This document shows, in pieces, positions 35,316-43,766 of a DNA stretch of 64,000 nucleotides (position 1 is its first letter; every line of letters starts with the position of its first letter). This DNA comes from Stutzerimonas stutzeri (GTDB lineage: Bacteria > Pseudomonadota > Gammaproteobacteria > Pseudomonadales > Pseudomonadaceae): NCBI RefSeq assembly GCF_024448985.1, contig NZ_JAMOII010000002.1, positions 434,001 to 498,000 of the forward strand, read 5' to 3'. The notes beneath the pieces were generated by a model that did not search any database, was not told where the DNA came from, and saw only the letters and a program-made list of their open reading frames with translations. Both the position numbers and the translations under genes were made by a program.

Positions 35316-36550
35316 AGCGACTGGCCGTTGTTGTTCTCATCCTGCTTGCCCTTGCCGGTTTTCTCGGCTGGGCCATTTTTCAAGACGCTGGCTATGTCCT
35401 GATCAGCTACGACCGCTTTCGCTATGAGTCGAGCTTCTGGGTGTTCGTCGGGCTGATCGCCTGTCTCTGGCTGCTGACAATGGCGGTTCACTGGGTGCTC
35501 GGGTTGCTTCATGCATCCGGCACGCTGGTCAACCCCTGGTCGCGTCGCCATCGTGCGCGGCGCGTCTCCAAGGCTTCGCGCGCCGGATTGCGGGAGCTGG
35601 CCGAAGGTCAGTGGAGCCCTGCACTCGGCCATCTGCGCACCGCCGCCGAACACGATCTGCAACCGCTAGTGCACTATCTCGGTGCTGCCCGCGCCGCGAG
35701 CGAATTGGGTGAGTACGAACAAAGTGACGAGTTGCTGCGCAAGGCTCGCGAACGCGAACCCGAGGCCGGGCTGGCCATCGGGCTTACCCAGGCTCAGTTG
35801 CAGATCGCGCGCGGCCAGTACGGCGACGCACGCGAATCCCTGAACGCGCTGCACAATGAAAACCCGCGCCATCCATATGTGCTGACGCTGCTCCAGCAGC
35901 TCTACGTCCAGTTACAGGACTGGCCCGCCTTGTGCCGTCTGCTACCGGAACTGCGCAAGCATCGTGTGCTGCCCCCGGCACGGCTGGACGAGCTAGAGCT
36001 GCTGGCCTGGACCGCCGCCCTGGAACAGGCGCCGCAGGCACCGGCCGCAACAGTGGAGGAGGGACAGCAAACGTTCAATCAACGTTGGCAGGCCGTGCCC
36101 AGCAAGCTGCGTAACGAGCCGGTGCTGGTGCGTGCCTATGCGGACGGCCTGACTCGACTGGGTGCGGAGGAGAAAGCCGAAGAAGTGCTTCATGCCGCAC
36201 TCAAACGCCACTTCGATGATCGCCTGATCGAGCGCTATGGTCGCGTTCGTGGGCGCGAGCCGACTCGCCAGTTGGCCCATGCCGAGGCCTGGCTTAAGAG
36301 CCATCCGCAAAATGCCGAGTTGCTGCTCGCACTGGGCCGCCTGAGTCTGCGCAACGAGTTTTGGGGCAAGGCGCGCGACTATCTGGAAGCCAGTCTGCGC
36401 TTGGAACATCGTGCGGAAACCTGCGCGGAGCTGGCCCGGCTACTGGCGCAGCTGGGCGACAAAGAGCGCAGCAATCGGCTGTTCCAGGAGGGGCTCGGGT
36501 TAATCGACGGTGCGAACGGTGTCCGCTTGCCGGCGATCAGCAACGGTTGA
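35312..36550 (+). CDS. hemY: HemY, TPR-containing heme biosynthesis protein
   Basis: A 412-residue membrane protein with two N-terminal transmembrane segments (LAVVVLILLALAGFLGWAIF at 3-22 and WVFVGLIACLWLLTMAVHWV near 45-65). TPR-like helices follow (LVHYLGAARAASELGEYEQS; AEAWLKSHPQNAELLLALG). It is the proteobacterial HemY, unrelated to protoporphyrinogen oxidase HemY of Gram-positives, and is required for normal late heme synthesis in some species by an unclear route. It is the last gene of the hem operon, overlapping hemX. Confidence 0.92.
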   Translation: MKRLAVVVLILLALAGFLGWAIFQDAGYVLISYDRFRYESSFWVFVGLIACLWLLTMAVHWVLGLLHASGTLVNPWSRRHRARRVSKASRAGLRELAEGQWSPALGHLRTAAEHDLQPLVHYLGAARAASELGEYEQSDELLRKAREREPEAGLAIGLTQAQLQIARGQYGDARESLNALHNENPRHPYVLTLLQQLYVQLQDWPALCRLLPELRKHRVLPPARLDELELLAWTAALEQAPQAPAATVEEGQQTFNQRWQAVPSKLRNEPVLVRAYADGLTRLGAEEKAEEVLHAALKRHFDDRLIERYGRVRGREPTRQLAHAEAWLKSHPQNAELLLALGRLSLRNEFWGKARDYLEASLRLEHRAETCAELARLLAQLGDKERSNRLFQEGLGLIDGANGVRLPAISNG

Positions 36551-36632
36551 CCACGGATACTGGCGCTGCCACAGCTTGCAGCCCGCAGCTTGGACTAATA
36601 CCGTAGCGAGCTTTCCTGTCTGCGGAGTCGCC

Positions 36633-37124
36633 ATGAATCTGGCCAGCCCACGTTCGCTGTTTCTTCTGGCTTTCATCGGCTGTGTGCTGATGATGGTCGC
36701 TGCGCTGTATCTCGAGCACGTGGTCGGGCTGGCGCCATGCCCGTTATGTATCGTTCAGCGCATTTGTGTGATCGCCTTTGGCGTGGTCTGCCTTATCGCT
36801 GCGATTCATGGGCCGCGCAAAACCGGTCGCCGCATCTATTCGATCCTGGCACTGCTGTTCGCGATGGCGGGCGGCGCCACGGCCGTGCGTCAGATATGGC
36901 TGCAGAACATACCGGCCGACCAGTTGCCGGCGTGCCTGCCCAGCCTCGAATACATGATGGATGCGCTGCCCTTCCAGGACATCGCCCGGCTGGTGCTTCA
37001 CGGTACCGCCGAGTGCGCCGAGGTCAGCTGGACATTGCTGGGCATGAGCATTCCGGAGTGGACGCTGCTGGCATTCATCGCGATGGGCCTGTTCTGCCTT
37101 TGGCAGCTGCTGCGGCGCGACTGA
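36633..37124 (+). CDS. dsbB: Disulfide bond formation protein B
   Basis: A 163-residue inner-membrane protein with four helices that reoxidises DsbA and passes electrons to ubiquinone. The first redox pair is C36/C39 (APCPLCIVQR) and the second C101/C128 in the periplasmic loop. The conserved Arg of the quinone site (QR at 43) is present. I use ATG 36633 since MNLASPRSLF fits the family. Located between hemY and rsd as in P. aeruginosa, where this copy is called DsbH. Confidence 0.93.
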   Translation: MNLASPRSLFLLAFIGCVLMMVAALYLEHVVGLAPCPLCIVQRICVIAFGVVCLIAAIHGPRKTGRRIYSILALLFAMAGGATAVRQIWLQNIPADQLPACLPSLEYMMDALPFQDIARLVLHGTAECAEVSWTLLGMSIPEWTLLAFIAMGLFCLWQLLRRD

Positions 37125-37378
37125 GACCTTTTTGTCGAAACAGGCGAATGATCGCTGCGCTTGGTGGTCAATGGACCAGAGCGAAGCGATCCGGTCATGC
37201 CTCGCCTGGATGATTTTCGTCCAGGCGGCTTGATGCTTCGGTCGCCGCAGCTTAGTCTGCGCTGGCGGCGACGGTTATCCGCCGATTTCGCTGCCACTCA
37301 CCCAAGGCCGATACCCCAAGACAAAAAAACGTCTCGGAAGGCGCAATAAGCATCATCGATTAGGGAAGTGAGGTCATC

Positions 37379-37843
37379 ATGCTCGAGAGCTGTCGGAACG
37401 CCCAGGAACGCTGGGGAGGTGTACACCTGCTGATCGACCGCTGGCTGCAGGAACGCCATGCACTGATCAACGCATTCGATGGGCTGTATGGCGACCCCGC
37501 CGCCGCGAATCGCCCTGTCTTGCAAAAATTCTGCGAAATCCTGCTCGACTATGTGTCGGCTGGGCATTTCGAGATCTACGAGCAGCTGCTCAACGAGGCT
37601 GAGGCGTTCGGTGACAAGCGCGGCCTCGAGCTTGCTCGCCAGATCTATCCGCGCATCGAAGCCATTACCGAAGTAGCGGTGGCCTTCAATGACCGCTGCG
37701 ACAGCGGCGATTGTCTGAATAGCCCAGGTCTGCCCGATGAGTTGAAGCGTCTGGGGCAGCTGCTGCACGAGCGCTTCGAGCTCGAAGATTGCCTGATCGA
37801 GGTGCTTCACACCGCTCACAAACAGACCGCCGCGCTGGCCTGA
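37379..37843 (+). CDS. algQ: Anti-sigma-70 factor Rsd/AlgQ
   Basis: A 154-residue helical protein of the Rsd family, which binds region 4 of sigma-70 and shifts RNA polymerase toward alternative sigmas. The start [20 protein letters not shown], then [10 protein letters not shown], and the segment [20 protein letters not shown] are family hallmarks. In P. aeruginosa the same gene (algQ or algR2) is required for full alginate and nucleoside diphosphate kinase activity. It has a GAGG site a few bases before ATG. Gene order dsbB-algQ-algP is conserved. Confidence 0.93.
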   Translation: MLESCRNAQERWGGVHLLIDRWLQERHALINAFDGLYGDPAAANRPVLQKFCEILLDYVSAGHFEIYEQLLNEAEAFGDKRGLELARQIYPRIEAITEVAVAFNDRCDSGDCLNSPGLPDELKRLGQLLHERFELEDCLIEVLHTAHKQTAALA

Positions 37844-37942
37844 TACCGGCCGGCGAGTTAGGTCATATCGCATACGACGGTCGGTAGCGGAGCGCGCGGA
37901 CCGTCCGACATGGTAGCGCCCATCTCATCAGGAGGCATGTTC

Positions 37943-38716
37943 ATGCCTGCGAAGAAAAACTCGATCACGACGCCGCTGCATCTACTGCAGCAGCTGTCCC
38001 ATAGCCTGGTTGCTCATCTGCAAAAGGCGTGCAACGAGGCGCAGAGGGACGCCGAAGTGCTGCTGGCCAAGCTTGAGAAGCAGCGCGGCAAGACGCAGGA
38101 AAAAGTCATCAAGGCGCGCGCCAAACTCGATGAAGCCGGTGATGCGGGTAAATCGAAGGCGCAGAGCAAAGCCCGCGCCAGGCTGGCCGAGCTGGATGAC
38201 ATGCTTGCCGTGCTGCAGGCGCGGCAGAGTGAAACGCTGGGCTATCTGTCGGAGCTCAAGCGCGACGCCGAACAGAGCCTGAAGCTCGCCCAAGGCATCA
38301 CCGATGTTGAGATGGCGGCCGCCCAAGCCTTGGCTACGCGCCAGAAGTCCACTGCCGCGACCCGCAGCAAGGCGCCCACCAAGGCGACCAAACCAGCTGC
38401 AGCCGAGGCCGCGCCAGCCAAGCCGGCTGCTGGTAAAGCGGTTTCAGGCACGGTTTCGTCGCGTCCGGCTGCAAGTCGCTCCAAACCCGCCGTCAAGACT
38501 GGCAGCACGGCAAAACCGGCCGAGGCCAAGGCGTCGGCTACCAGAGCGCCGGCTGCCAAGACAACGAGCGCTCCGCGCCGTCCCGCCAGCAAACCGGTAG
38601 CCGCTGCGGAGCCAGCTTCGGCAACCTCCAGACCCGCTGCGGCGAAGAAACCAGCTCGCAAGCCGGCGGCGGCCAAGCGCGAAACCTCAACTCAATCGCC
38701 GCCGGTTGCGAGCTGA
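37943..38716 (+). CDS. algP: AlgP/AlgR3 histone H1-like DNA-binding protein
   Basis: A 257-residue basic protein. The N-terminal third is a helical domain (TTPLHLLQQLSHSLVAHLQK; ADVL/ LLAKLEKQRGKTQEKVIKAR). From about residue 140 it is an Ala/Lys/Pro-rich tail with repeated KPAA-like units (AKPAAGK, SRPAAS, AKKPARKPAAAK), like eukaryotic H1 tails. AlgP was described as a positive factor for algD transcription. I choose ATG 37943, seven bases after GGAGG, over the ATG at 37937. The P. aeruginosa tail is longer. The end overlaps the convergent TIGR02444 gene by 25 bp. Confidence 0.9.
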   Translation: MPAKKNSITTPLHLLQQLSHSLVAHLQKACNEAQRDAEVLLAKLEKQRGKTQEKVIKARAKLDEAGDAGKSKAQSKARARLAELDDMLAVLQARQSETLGYLSELKRDAEQSLKLAQGITDVEMAAAQALATRQKSTAATRSKAPTKATKPAAAEAAPAKPAAGKAVSGTVSSRPAASRSKPAVKTGSTAKPAEAKASATRAPAAKTTSAPRRPASKPVAAAEPASATSRPAAAKKPARKPAAAKRETSTQSPPVAS

Positions 38717-39171
38717 GAGCCAGCCACACGCCGCAGCGTCTCCCAGAGTGCTTGTTTCTCGCCGCTGAGGCCCGCACAGAGCGGGCCCAGCCAGTTGGTT
38801 CGTTCGCTGCCTTTCGGCCAAGGCCGCGTCACCGATTGCAGGCGCTGAAGCTGCATGTGTTCGGCGTCCAGCTCAAGCGCTTTCACTCGTTCACGCAGCC
38901 CGGCCAGCTCGTCGTCCGTCGCAGCCTGTTGGCGCCAACTCTGGCGCAAAGTGCGCAACGGTGCGACTACCATGGCTCGCCAGTCATCACTGAGGTCTTG
39001 CAGCTGCCTCAGCCGTGCGTCGTCACATGCGACGCCGCGGTGCTCCAGCCAGGCGCCGGTCAACAATAGGCAAACATCCGCGCCGGCCGCCTGCAGTCCG
39101 AGGCAGGCTGCTTCGACGCCGGGCTGCTGGTAGCAGCTGAGGGCGAAAGACCAGAGATCGTCACGCTTCAT
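38692..39171 (-). CDS. TIGR02444 family protein
   Basis: A 159-residue protein of the DUF2390/TIGR02444 family. The N-terminal MKRDDLWSFALSCYQQPGV, then VEAACLGLQ, VCLLLTGAWLE and the RQWRxxVxxPLRxxRR-like segment (here DDWRAMVVAPLRTLRQSWR) define it. Its function is unknown. It is opposite to algP, sharing 25 bp at the 3' ends, and divergent from the ABC-F gene, with 67 bp between the two start codons. Start ATG 39171 is used because the upstream extension falls inside the ABC-F gene. Confidence 0.88.
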   Translation of the reverse strand: MKRDDLWSFALSCYQQPGVEAACLGLQAAGADVCLLLTGAWLEHRGVACDDARLRQLQDLSDDWRAMVVAPLRTLRQSWRQQAATDDELAGLRERVKALELDAEHMQLQRLQSVTRPWPKGSERTNWLGPLCAGLSGEKQALWETLRRVAGSQLATGGD

Positions 39172-39238
39172 GGGTGTCGGTTTTTTTCGTGAGCAGCCGG
39201 ATGGATTTCCGGGCGACCTGATAAACTCCGCCGCCATT

Positions 39239-41149
39239 ATGATCCGACTACAGAACTTGACTCTACAGCGCGGTCCCCAGCGGTTGCTGGAAGGCGCCGA
39301 ACTGACCTTGCATCCTGGCCAAAAGGTCGGGCTGGTGGGTGCCAATGGCGCCGGAAAATCCAGCCTGTTCGCGCTGTTACGCGGCGAATTCGCACCCGAC
39401 GGCGGCGACTGCCAGTTGCCGCCGGACTGGCGTATCGCCCACATGCGGCAGGAGGTCGATACGCTCGACCGTCTCGCCGTGGATTATGTCCTCGATGGCG
39501 ATGCCGAGCTGCGCCGCGTGCAGGCCGCACTGATTGCCGCCGAGGCCGCTCATGACGGTGCCTCGCTTGCGCGCCTGCATACCGAGTTGGACAACGCCGA
39601 CGGTTACAGTGCCGACGCGCGGGCGCGCAAGCTGCTCGCCGGCCTGGGATTTGCCAACGAGCAGATGGATCTTGCGGTCAGCAGTTTCTCCGGTGGCTGG
39701 CGGATGCGTTTGAATCTGGCGCAGGCGTTGATGTGTCCTTCCGACCTGCTGTTGCTCGACGAACCCACCAACCACCTCGATCTGGATGCCATTCTCTGGC
39801 TCGAATCCTGGCTGAAGAGCTATCCGGGCACTCTGATGCTGATTTCCCACGACCGCGACTTTCTCGATGAAGTCGTAGGCAACGTCGTGCATGTCGAGCA
39901 ACGCAAACTGACGCTCTACCGCGGTGGTTACTCGGCTTTCGAGCGCGCGCGCGCCGAGCGGCTGGCGCAGCAGCAGCAAGCGTTCGAGAAGCAGCAGGCG
40001 CAGCGCGAGCACATGGAGGACTTCATCCGGCGCTTCAAGGCCAAGGCCAGCAAGGCACGCCAGGCGCAGAGCCGAATCAAGGCATTGGAAAAGCTCGAGG
40101 AGCTGGCGCCGGCGCATATCGATTCGCCGTTCGACTTCGTTTTCCGTGAGGCCGACAAGGTCTCCAGCCCGTTGCTGGATCTGGCCGAAGGCAGCCTCGG
40201 TTATGGCGAAAAACGGGTGCTGGACAAGGTCAAGCTGCAGTTGGTGCCCGGCGCGCGGATCGGCCTGCTTGGCCCGAACGGGGCGGGCAAGTCCACCCTG
40301 ATCAAGACGCTGGCCAACGAACTGCAACCATTGGGTGGTCGCCTGCAGCGCGGCGAGAACCTGGTGATCGGCTATTTCGCTCAGCATCAGCTCGACGCGC
40401 TGGACCCCAAGGCCAGCCCGCTGTTGCACTTGCAGCGCATTGCACCGGGTGAACGCGAGCAGGTGTTGCGTGATTTTCTCGGCGGTTTCGATTTCCGCGG
40501 CAATCGCTGTGACGAGCCGGTCGTCAATTTCTCCGGCGGTGAAAAGGCACGTCTGGCGCTGGCGCTGATCGCCTGGGGCAAGCCCAACCTGCTGCTGCTC
40601 GACGAACCGACCAACCACCTCGATCTGGAGATGCGCCTGGCGCTGACCTTGGCGCTGCAGGATTTCGAGGGTGCCGTGCTGGTGGTGTCGCACGATCGGC
40701 ATCTGCTCAAGAGCACCACCGACGAGTTTCTGCTGGTGGCCGATGGACGAGTCGTCGCGTTCGATGGTGATCTCGAAGATTACGCGCGGTGGTTGGTGGA
40801 TTATCGCGTTCGCCAGCAACCGACCAGCGCCACCGAATCCTCCGCAGACAAGACCGATAAGCGCGCGTTGCGTCAGGCAGCCGCTGCGTTGCGCCAGCAG
40901 CTGGCGCCGCTCAAACGTCAGTCGGACAAGCTCGAAAAGGACCTGTCCGGGGTTCAGGAAAAGCTTGCCGCGCTGGAGCAGCGCCTGGGTGACGCCGCCA
41001 TCTACGAGGCGGCGCGCAAGGACGAATTACGCGAATTGCTAGCCAATCAGGCGGAACTGAAGGCTCGCGAGGGCGAGCTGGAGGAGGCCTGGCTGACAGC
41101 GCTGGAGGCGCTCGAAACCTTGCAGGGGCAGCTGGAGGGCGGCGTATGA
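39239..41149 (+). CDS. ABC-F family ATPase (YheS-like)
   Basis: A 636-residue soluble protein with two ABC ATPase domains and no membrane segment. Domain 1 has Walker A GANGAGKSSLF (K40) and signature FSGGWRMRLNLAQ. Domain 2 has GPNGAGKSTLIKT and FSGGEKARLALAL. Both have LLLLDEPTNHLDLD-type Walker B. The interdomain linker (ERARAERLAQQQQAFEKQQA) and a C-terminal coiled coil (from about 540) are as in E. coli YheS. ABC-F proteins act on ribosomes to relieve stalls. It overlaps the downstream mscS-like gene by 4 bp. Confidence 0.93.
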   Translation: MIRLQNLTLQRGPQRLLEGAELTLHPGQKVGLVGANGAGKSSLFALLRGEFAPDGGDCQLPPDWRIAHMRQEVDTLDRLAVDYVLDGDAELRRVQAALIAAEAAHDGASLARLHTELDNADGYSADARARKLLAGLGFANEQMDLAVSSFSGGWRMRLNLAQALMCPSDLLLLDEPTNHLDLDAILWLESWLKSYPGTLMLISHDRDFLDEVVGNVVHVEQRKLTLYRGGYSAFERARAERLAQQQQAFEKQQAQREHMEDFIRRFKAKASKARQAQSRIKALEKLEELAPAHIDSPFDFVFREADKVSSPLLDLAEGSLGYGEKRVLDKVKLQLVPGARIGLLGPNGAGKSTLIKTLANELQPLGGRLQRGENLVIGYFAQHQLDALDPKASPLLHLQRIAPGEREQVLRDFLGGFDFRGNRCDEPVVNFSGGEKARLALALIAWGKPNLLLLDEPTNHLDLEMRLALTLALQDFEGAVLVVSHDRHLLKSTTDEFLLVADGRVVAFDGDLEDYARWLVDYRVRQQPTSATESSADKTDKRALRQAAAALRQQLAPLKRQSDKLEKDLSGVQEKLAALEQRLGDAAIYEAARKDELRELLANQAELKAREGELEEAWLTALEALETLQGQLEGGV

Positions 41150-41727
41150 ACGAGCAGTTGTTGATTCTTTCGCAGGAATGGGGGGACCAGCTGCTACTGG
41201 GCCTGCAGGTTCTGCTCATTCTGTTGGTCGCCTACGCCTTGCAGCGTTTCGTAGTGCGCGCGCTGACTCGGCTAGGCAGCCGCTATCCGCTGCCGCCTGA
41301 ACTGTTGCTGCCGCTGCGTGGCGGCATTCGCTGGTTCATCATTGGTGGCGCGCTGATCATGGTGCTGGAGCGCTTCGGCGTCTCGGCGACGGTGCTCTGG
41401 ACCGCGTTCTCCGGTTTTGTCGCGGTGGCGGCTATCGCCTTCTTCGCTATCTGGAGCGTTCTGTCGAACCTGCTCTGCGCTGTGCTGATTATGACCGTCG
41501 GGCCCTTTAGGCTGGGCGACCTGGTCGAACTGGTCGAGAGCTTCGACAAGCCCATCGTCAAAGGCCGTGTCATCGATATAAACCTGCTTTACACCACCCT
41601 CGAAGAGGTGGCCGAGAGCGGAACTGGTGCGATCGTCCAGGTGCCAAACAGCTTGTTCTTTCAGAAGGTCGTGCGCCGCTGGCGCGGGACCGACATACAA
41701 ACGCCTAATCACAGCACTCACGAGTAG
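41146..41727 (+). CDS. Short MscS-family mechanosensitive channel protein
   Basis: A 193-residue inner-membrane protein. Hydrophobic segments are at about 17-37 (LGLQVLLILLVAYALQRFVV), 62-80 (IRWFIIGGALIMVLERFG) and 84-118 (pore helix region, GFVAVAAIAFFAIWSVLSNL). A beta domain follows, with GPFRLGDLVEL and VPNSLFFQKVVRR, the latter matching MscS IPNxxF. It lacks most of the C-terminal cytoplasmic cage, so it is shorter than E. coli MscS (286). It overlaps the ABC-F stop by 4 bp and precedes terC by 5 bp, which suggests one operon. Confidence 0.82.
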   Translation: MNEQLLILSQEWGDQLLLGLQVLLILLVAYALQRFVVRALTRLGSRYPLPPELLLPLRGGIRWFIIGGALIMVLERFGVSATVLWTAFSGFVAVAAIAFFAIWSVLSNLLCAVLIMTVGPFRLGDLVELVESFDKPIVKGRVIDINLLYTTLEEVAESGTGAIVQVPNSLFFQKVVRRWRGTDIQTPNHSTHE

Positions 41728-41732
41728 CACCT

Positions 41733-42494
41733 ATGGAATGGCTTACCAGCCCCGAAATCTGGGTCGCGTTTCTGACCCTGACCGCTCTTGAAATCGTCCT
41801 CGGCATCGACAACATCATCTTCATCTCCATTCTGGTCGGCCGCCTACCGAAGGAGCAGCAACCCAAGGCTCGCTTCTTCGGGTTGGCCCTGGCCATGGGG
41901 ACGCGGATCCTGCTGCTGCTGTCGATCACTTGGGTAATGCGCCTGACCAACGATCTGTTCACGGTTCTGGGGCATGGTGTATCCGGGCGCGACCTGATTC
42001 TGTTCTTCGGTGGTCTGTTCCTGCTATTCAAAAGCACCATGGAAATCTGGCACAGCGTTGAAGGCGAAGAAGGAGAGGAAGGCACTACCAGCGGCGCGGT
42101 CAAGGCCGGCTTCGTCGGTATCATTCTGCAGATTGCGGTAATCGATATCGTCTTCTCGCTGGACTCGGTGATTACGGCGGTGGGTCTGGTGGACAACGTA
42201 CAGGTGATGATCGCCGCGATCGTCATCGCCGTCGGTGTAATGATGCTGTCGGCCAGCACCATCAGCGACTTCATCGAAAAGCATCCGACGCTGAAGATTC
42301 TCGCGTTGTCGTTCCTGATCGTAGTCGGCACCCTGCTGATCGCCGAAGCCTTCGGCGCTCACGTGCCCAAGGGCTACGTGTACTTCGCCATGGCATTCTC
42401 GCTGACGGTCGAAGCGCTCAATATCCGGATGCGCAAGGCAATGAATCGCAAGCTGAAAGAGCCGGTCAAGCTTGGCAAGGACATGCCGGACTGA
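41733..42494 (+). CDS. TerC-family integral membrane protein
   Basis: A 253-residue protein with about seven transmembrane segments. The family motif LGIDNIIFISILVGRLP carries the buried acidic residue near the N-terminus, and the second repeat has FSLDSVITAVGLVDN. TerC proteins export manganese in several bacteria and are linked to metal loading of exported proteins. Tellurite resistance needs the ter operon, which is absent here, so the name should not be read as that phenotype. It follows the mscS-like gene by 5 bp. A hairpin lies after it. Confidence 0.9.
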   Translation: MEWLTSPEIWVAFLTLTALEIVLGIDNIIFISILVGRLPKEQQPKARFFGLALAMGTRILLLLSITWVMRLTNDLFTVLGHGVSGRDLILFFGGLFLLFKSTMEIWHSVEGEEGEEGTTSGAVKAGFVGIILQIAVIDIVFSLDSVITAVGLVDNVQVMIAAIVIAVGVMMLSASTISDFIEKHPTLKILALSFLIVVGTLLIAEAFGAHVPKGYVYFAMAFSLTVEALNIRMRKAMNRKLKEPVKLGKDMPD

Positions 42495-42505
42495 GGATGA
42501 ACAAC

Positions 42506-42527
42506 CGGCTGCATCCAGGTGCAGCCG
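42506..42527 (+). terminator. Hairpin after terC
   Basis: CGGCTGCA-TCCAGG-TGCAGCCG, an 8-bp perfect stem 12 bp after the terC stop, with only a weak T-tail. Partial terminator at best. Confidence 0.4.
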
Positions 42528-42545
42528 TTGCCTGAGGCTTAAATC

Positions 42546-43178
42546 ATGACGTTCGAAACCTGGCTTGCATTCTTCGCAGCCTGTTGGGTCATCAGCCTGT
42601 CGCCGGGGGCCGGGGCAATCGCCTCGATGTCCTGCGGTTTGCAGTACGGTTTTTGGCGCGGCTACTGGAACGCCATTGGTTTGCAGATCGCCCTGGCGCT
42701 ACAGATCGCAGTGGTGGCTGCCGGCGTTGGCGCGGTGCTGGCGACCTCATCGCTGGCCTTCAGCTTGATCAAATGGTTCGGTGTCGCCTATCTGCTCTGG
42801 CTCGCGCTGAAGCAGTGGCAGGCGGTGCCGGAAATGATCGATGACAGCGCGGCGCCACGGCCCATCGGGCGCCCGCTGACGCTGATGCTCCGGGGCTTTC
42901 TGGTCAATGCCAGCAACCCCAAGGCCATCGTGTTTATCCTGGCCGTGCTGCCACAGTTTCTCGATCCGCAGCGCGATCTGGTGATGCAGTACCTGCATAT
43001 GGGCGCAACCATGGTGGTGGTCGACTTGATCGTCATGGCGGGTTACACCGGTCTGGCGGCGAAGGTGCTGCGCTTGTTGCGCACGCCGCGTCAGCAACGC
43101 CTGGTCAATCGCAGCTTCGCCGCCATGTTCGCCGGCGCGGCGGCATTGCTGGCGACAGTGCGGCGGGCCGTGGTGTGA
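42546..43178 (+). CDS. LysE/RhtB-family amino-acid exporter
   Basis: A 210-residue inner-membrane protein with five to six helices. The N-terminal signature SLSPGAGAIASMSCGLQYGF corresponds to the LysE PGPN motif region, and LVNASNPKAIVFILAVLPQF is the conserved middle segment. Members export amino acids such as lysine, homoserine, threonine or their analogues. No substrate can be read here, and no adjacent LysR regulator is seen. The stop overlaps the GTG start of the following yaiI gene. Confidence 0.9.
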   Translation: MTFETWLAFFAACWVISLSPGAGAIASMSCGLQYGFWRGYWNAIGLQIALALQIAVVAAGVGAVLATSSLAFSLIKWFGVAYLLWLALKQWQAVPEMIDDSAAPRPIGRPLTLMLRGFLVNASNPKAIVFILAVLPQFLDPQRDLVMQYLHMGATMVVVDLIVMAGYTGLAAKVLRLLRTPRQQRLVNRSFAAMFAGAAALLATVRRAVV

Positions 43179-43651
43179 CTACCGCCGTGCCATTGCGGGT
43201 GTGGGTCGACGCCGATGCCTGTCCCAAGGCGGCCAAAGAGCAGCTGATCAAATTCGCGCTCAAGCGCAAGTTCGAGGTCTTGCTGGTAGCGGGGCAGAGC
43301 CAGATCAAGCCGGCCTTCGCCTGTGTTCGCCTGATCGTAGTGCCGAGCGGTCCGGATGCTGCGGACGATTATCTGGTCGAGCATGCGCAGCCGGGCGAGC
43401 TGGTTATTTGCAGCGATGTACCGCTGGCCGATCGCCTGGTCAAGAAAGGCGTGGCTGCCCTCGATCCGCGCGGTCGCGAGTTCGACGAGCGCAACATGGG
43501 TGATCGTCTGGCCGTGCGCAACCTGTTCACCGATCTGCGTGAGCAGGGGCAGGTCGGCGGTGGCCAAGCCGCTTATGGCGAGCGGGCTCGTCAGGCTTTC
43601 GCCAACGCGCTGGACCGGTTGCTCACGCAGTTGACGAAGAAGAGCCGATAG
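43175..43651 (+). CDS. YaiI/YqxD family protein (DUF188)
   Basis: A 158-residue cytoplasmic protein of the UPF0178 family. The opening VWVDADACPKAAKEQLIKFA is the hallmark, resembling a PIN-like fold with acidic residues. Later GDRLAVRNL and the invariant DLADRLV/ DLAxxxxxKG segment (PLADRLVKKGVAALDPRGRE) are present. No function is established. It uses a GTG start overlapping the LysE stop, so the two are probably co-translated. It is followed by a repeat-rich gap to the convergent thioesterase gene. Confidence 0.9.
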   Translation: MTTAVPLRVWVDADACPKAAKEQLIKFALKRKFEVLLVAGQSQIKPAFACVRLIVVPSGPDAADDYLVEHAQPGELVICSDVPLADRLVKKGVAALDPRGREFDERNMGDRLAVRNLFTDLREQGQVGGGQAAYGERARQAFANALDRLLTQLTKKSR

Positions 43652-43717
43652 CCGCTGGAAGTTTGAAGGCTGGACGAGAAGAAGCAGCTTGATGGGTCTG
43701 GCGGTAAACCGAACGCT

Positions 43718-43766
43718 TTCCAGCTTCCAGCTTCCAGCTTCCAGCTTCCAGCTTCCAGCTTCCAGC
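43718..43766. repeat. Period-7 tandem array TTCCAGC, seven exact copies
   Basis: Seven uninterrupted TTCCAGC units (49 bp). The last base is also the first base of the antisense stop codon (CTA at 43766-43768) of the thioesterase gene. Diverged relatives (GCTGGAAGTTTGAAGGCTGG) lie just to the left at 43654. Confidence 0.95.

Noticed and set aside
37323-37335. AAAAAACGTCTCG upstream of algQ matching the palindrome region at 1153
   Set aside because: A 13-bp match between two places is expected by chance in 64 kb, and the palindrome itself is not kept at algQ.
39377-40819. 480-codon open frame opposite the ABC-F gene
   Set aside because: Antisense shadow; the plus strand has complete duplicate Walker motifs.
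41733-42494. TerC as a tellurite-resistance system
   Set aside because: No other ter genes are present; isolated TerC proteins are better linked to metal export.
43718-43766. Possible CRISPR array
   Set aside because: Unit is only 7 bp with no spacers; it is a simple tandem repeat.
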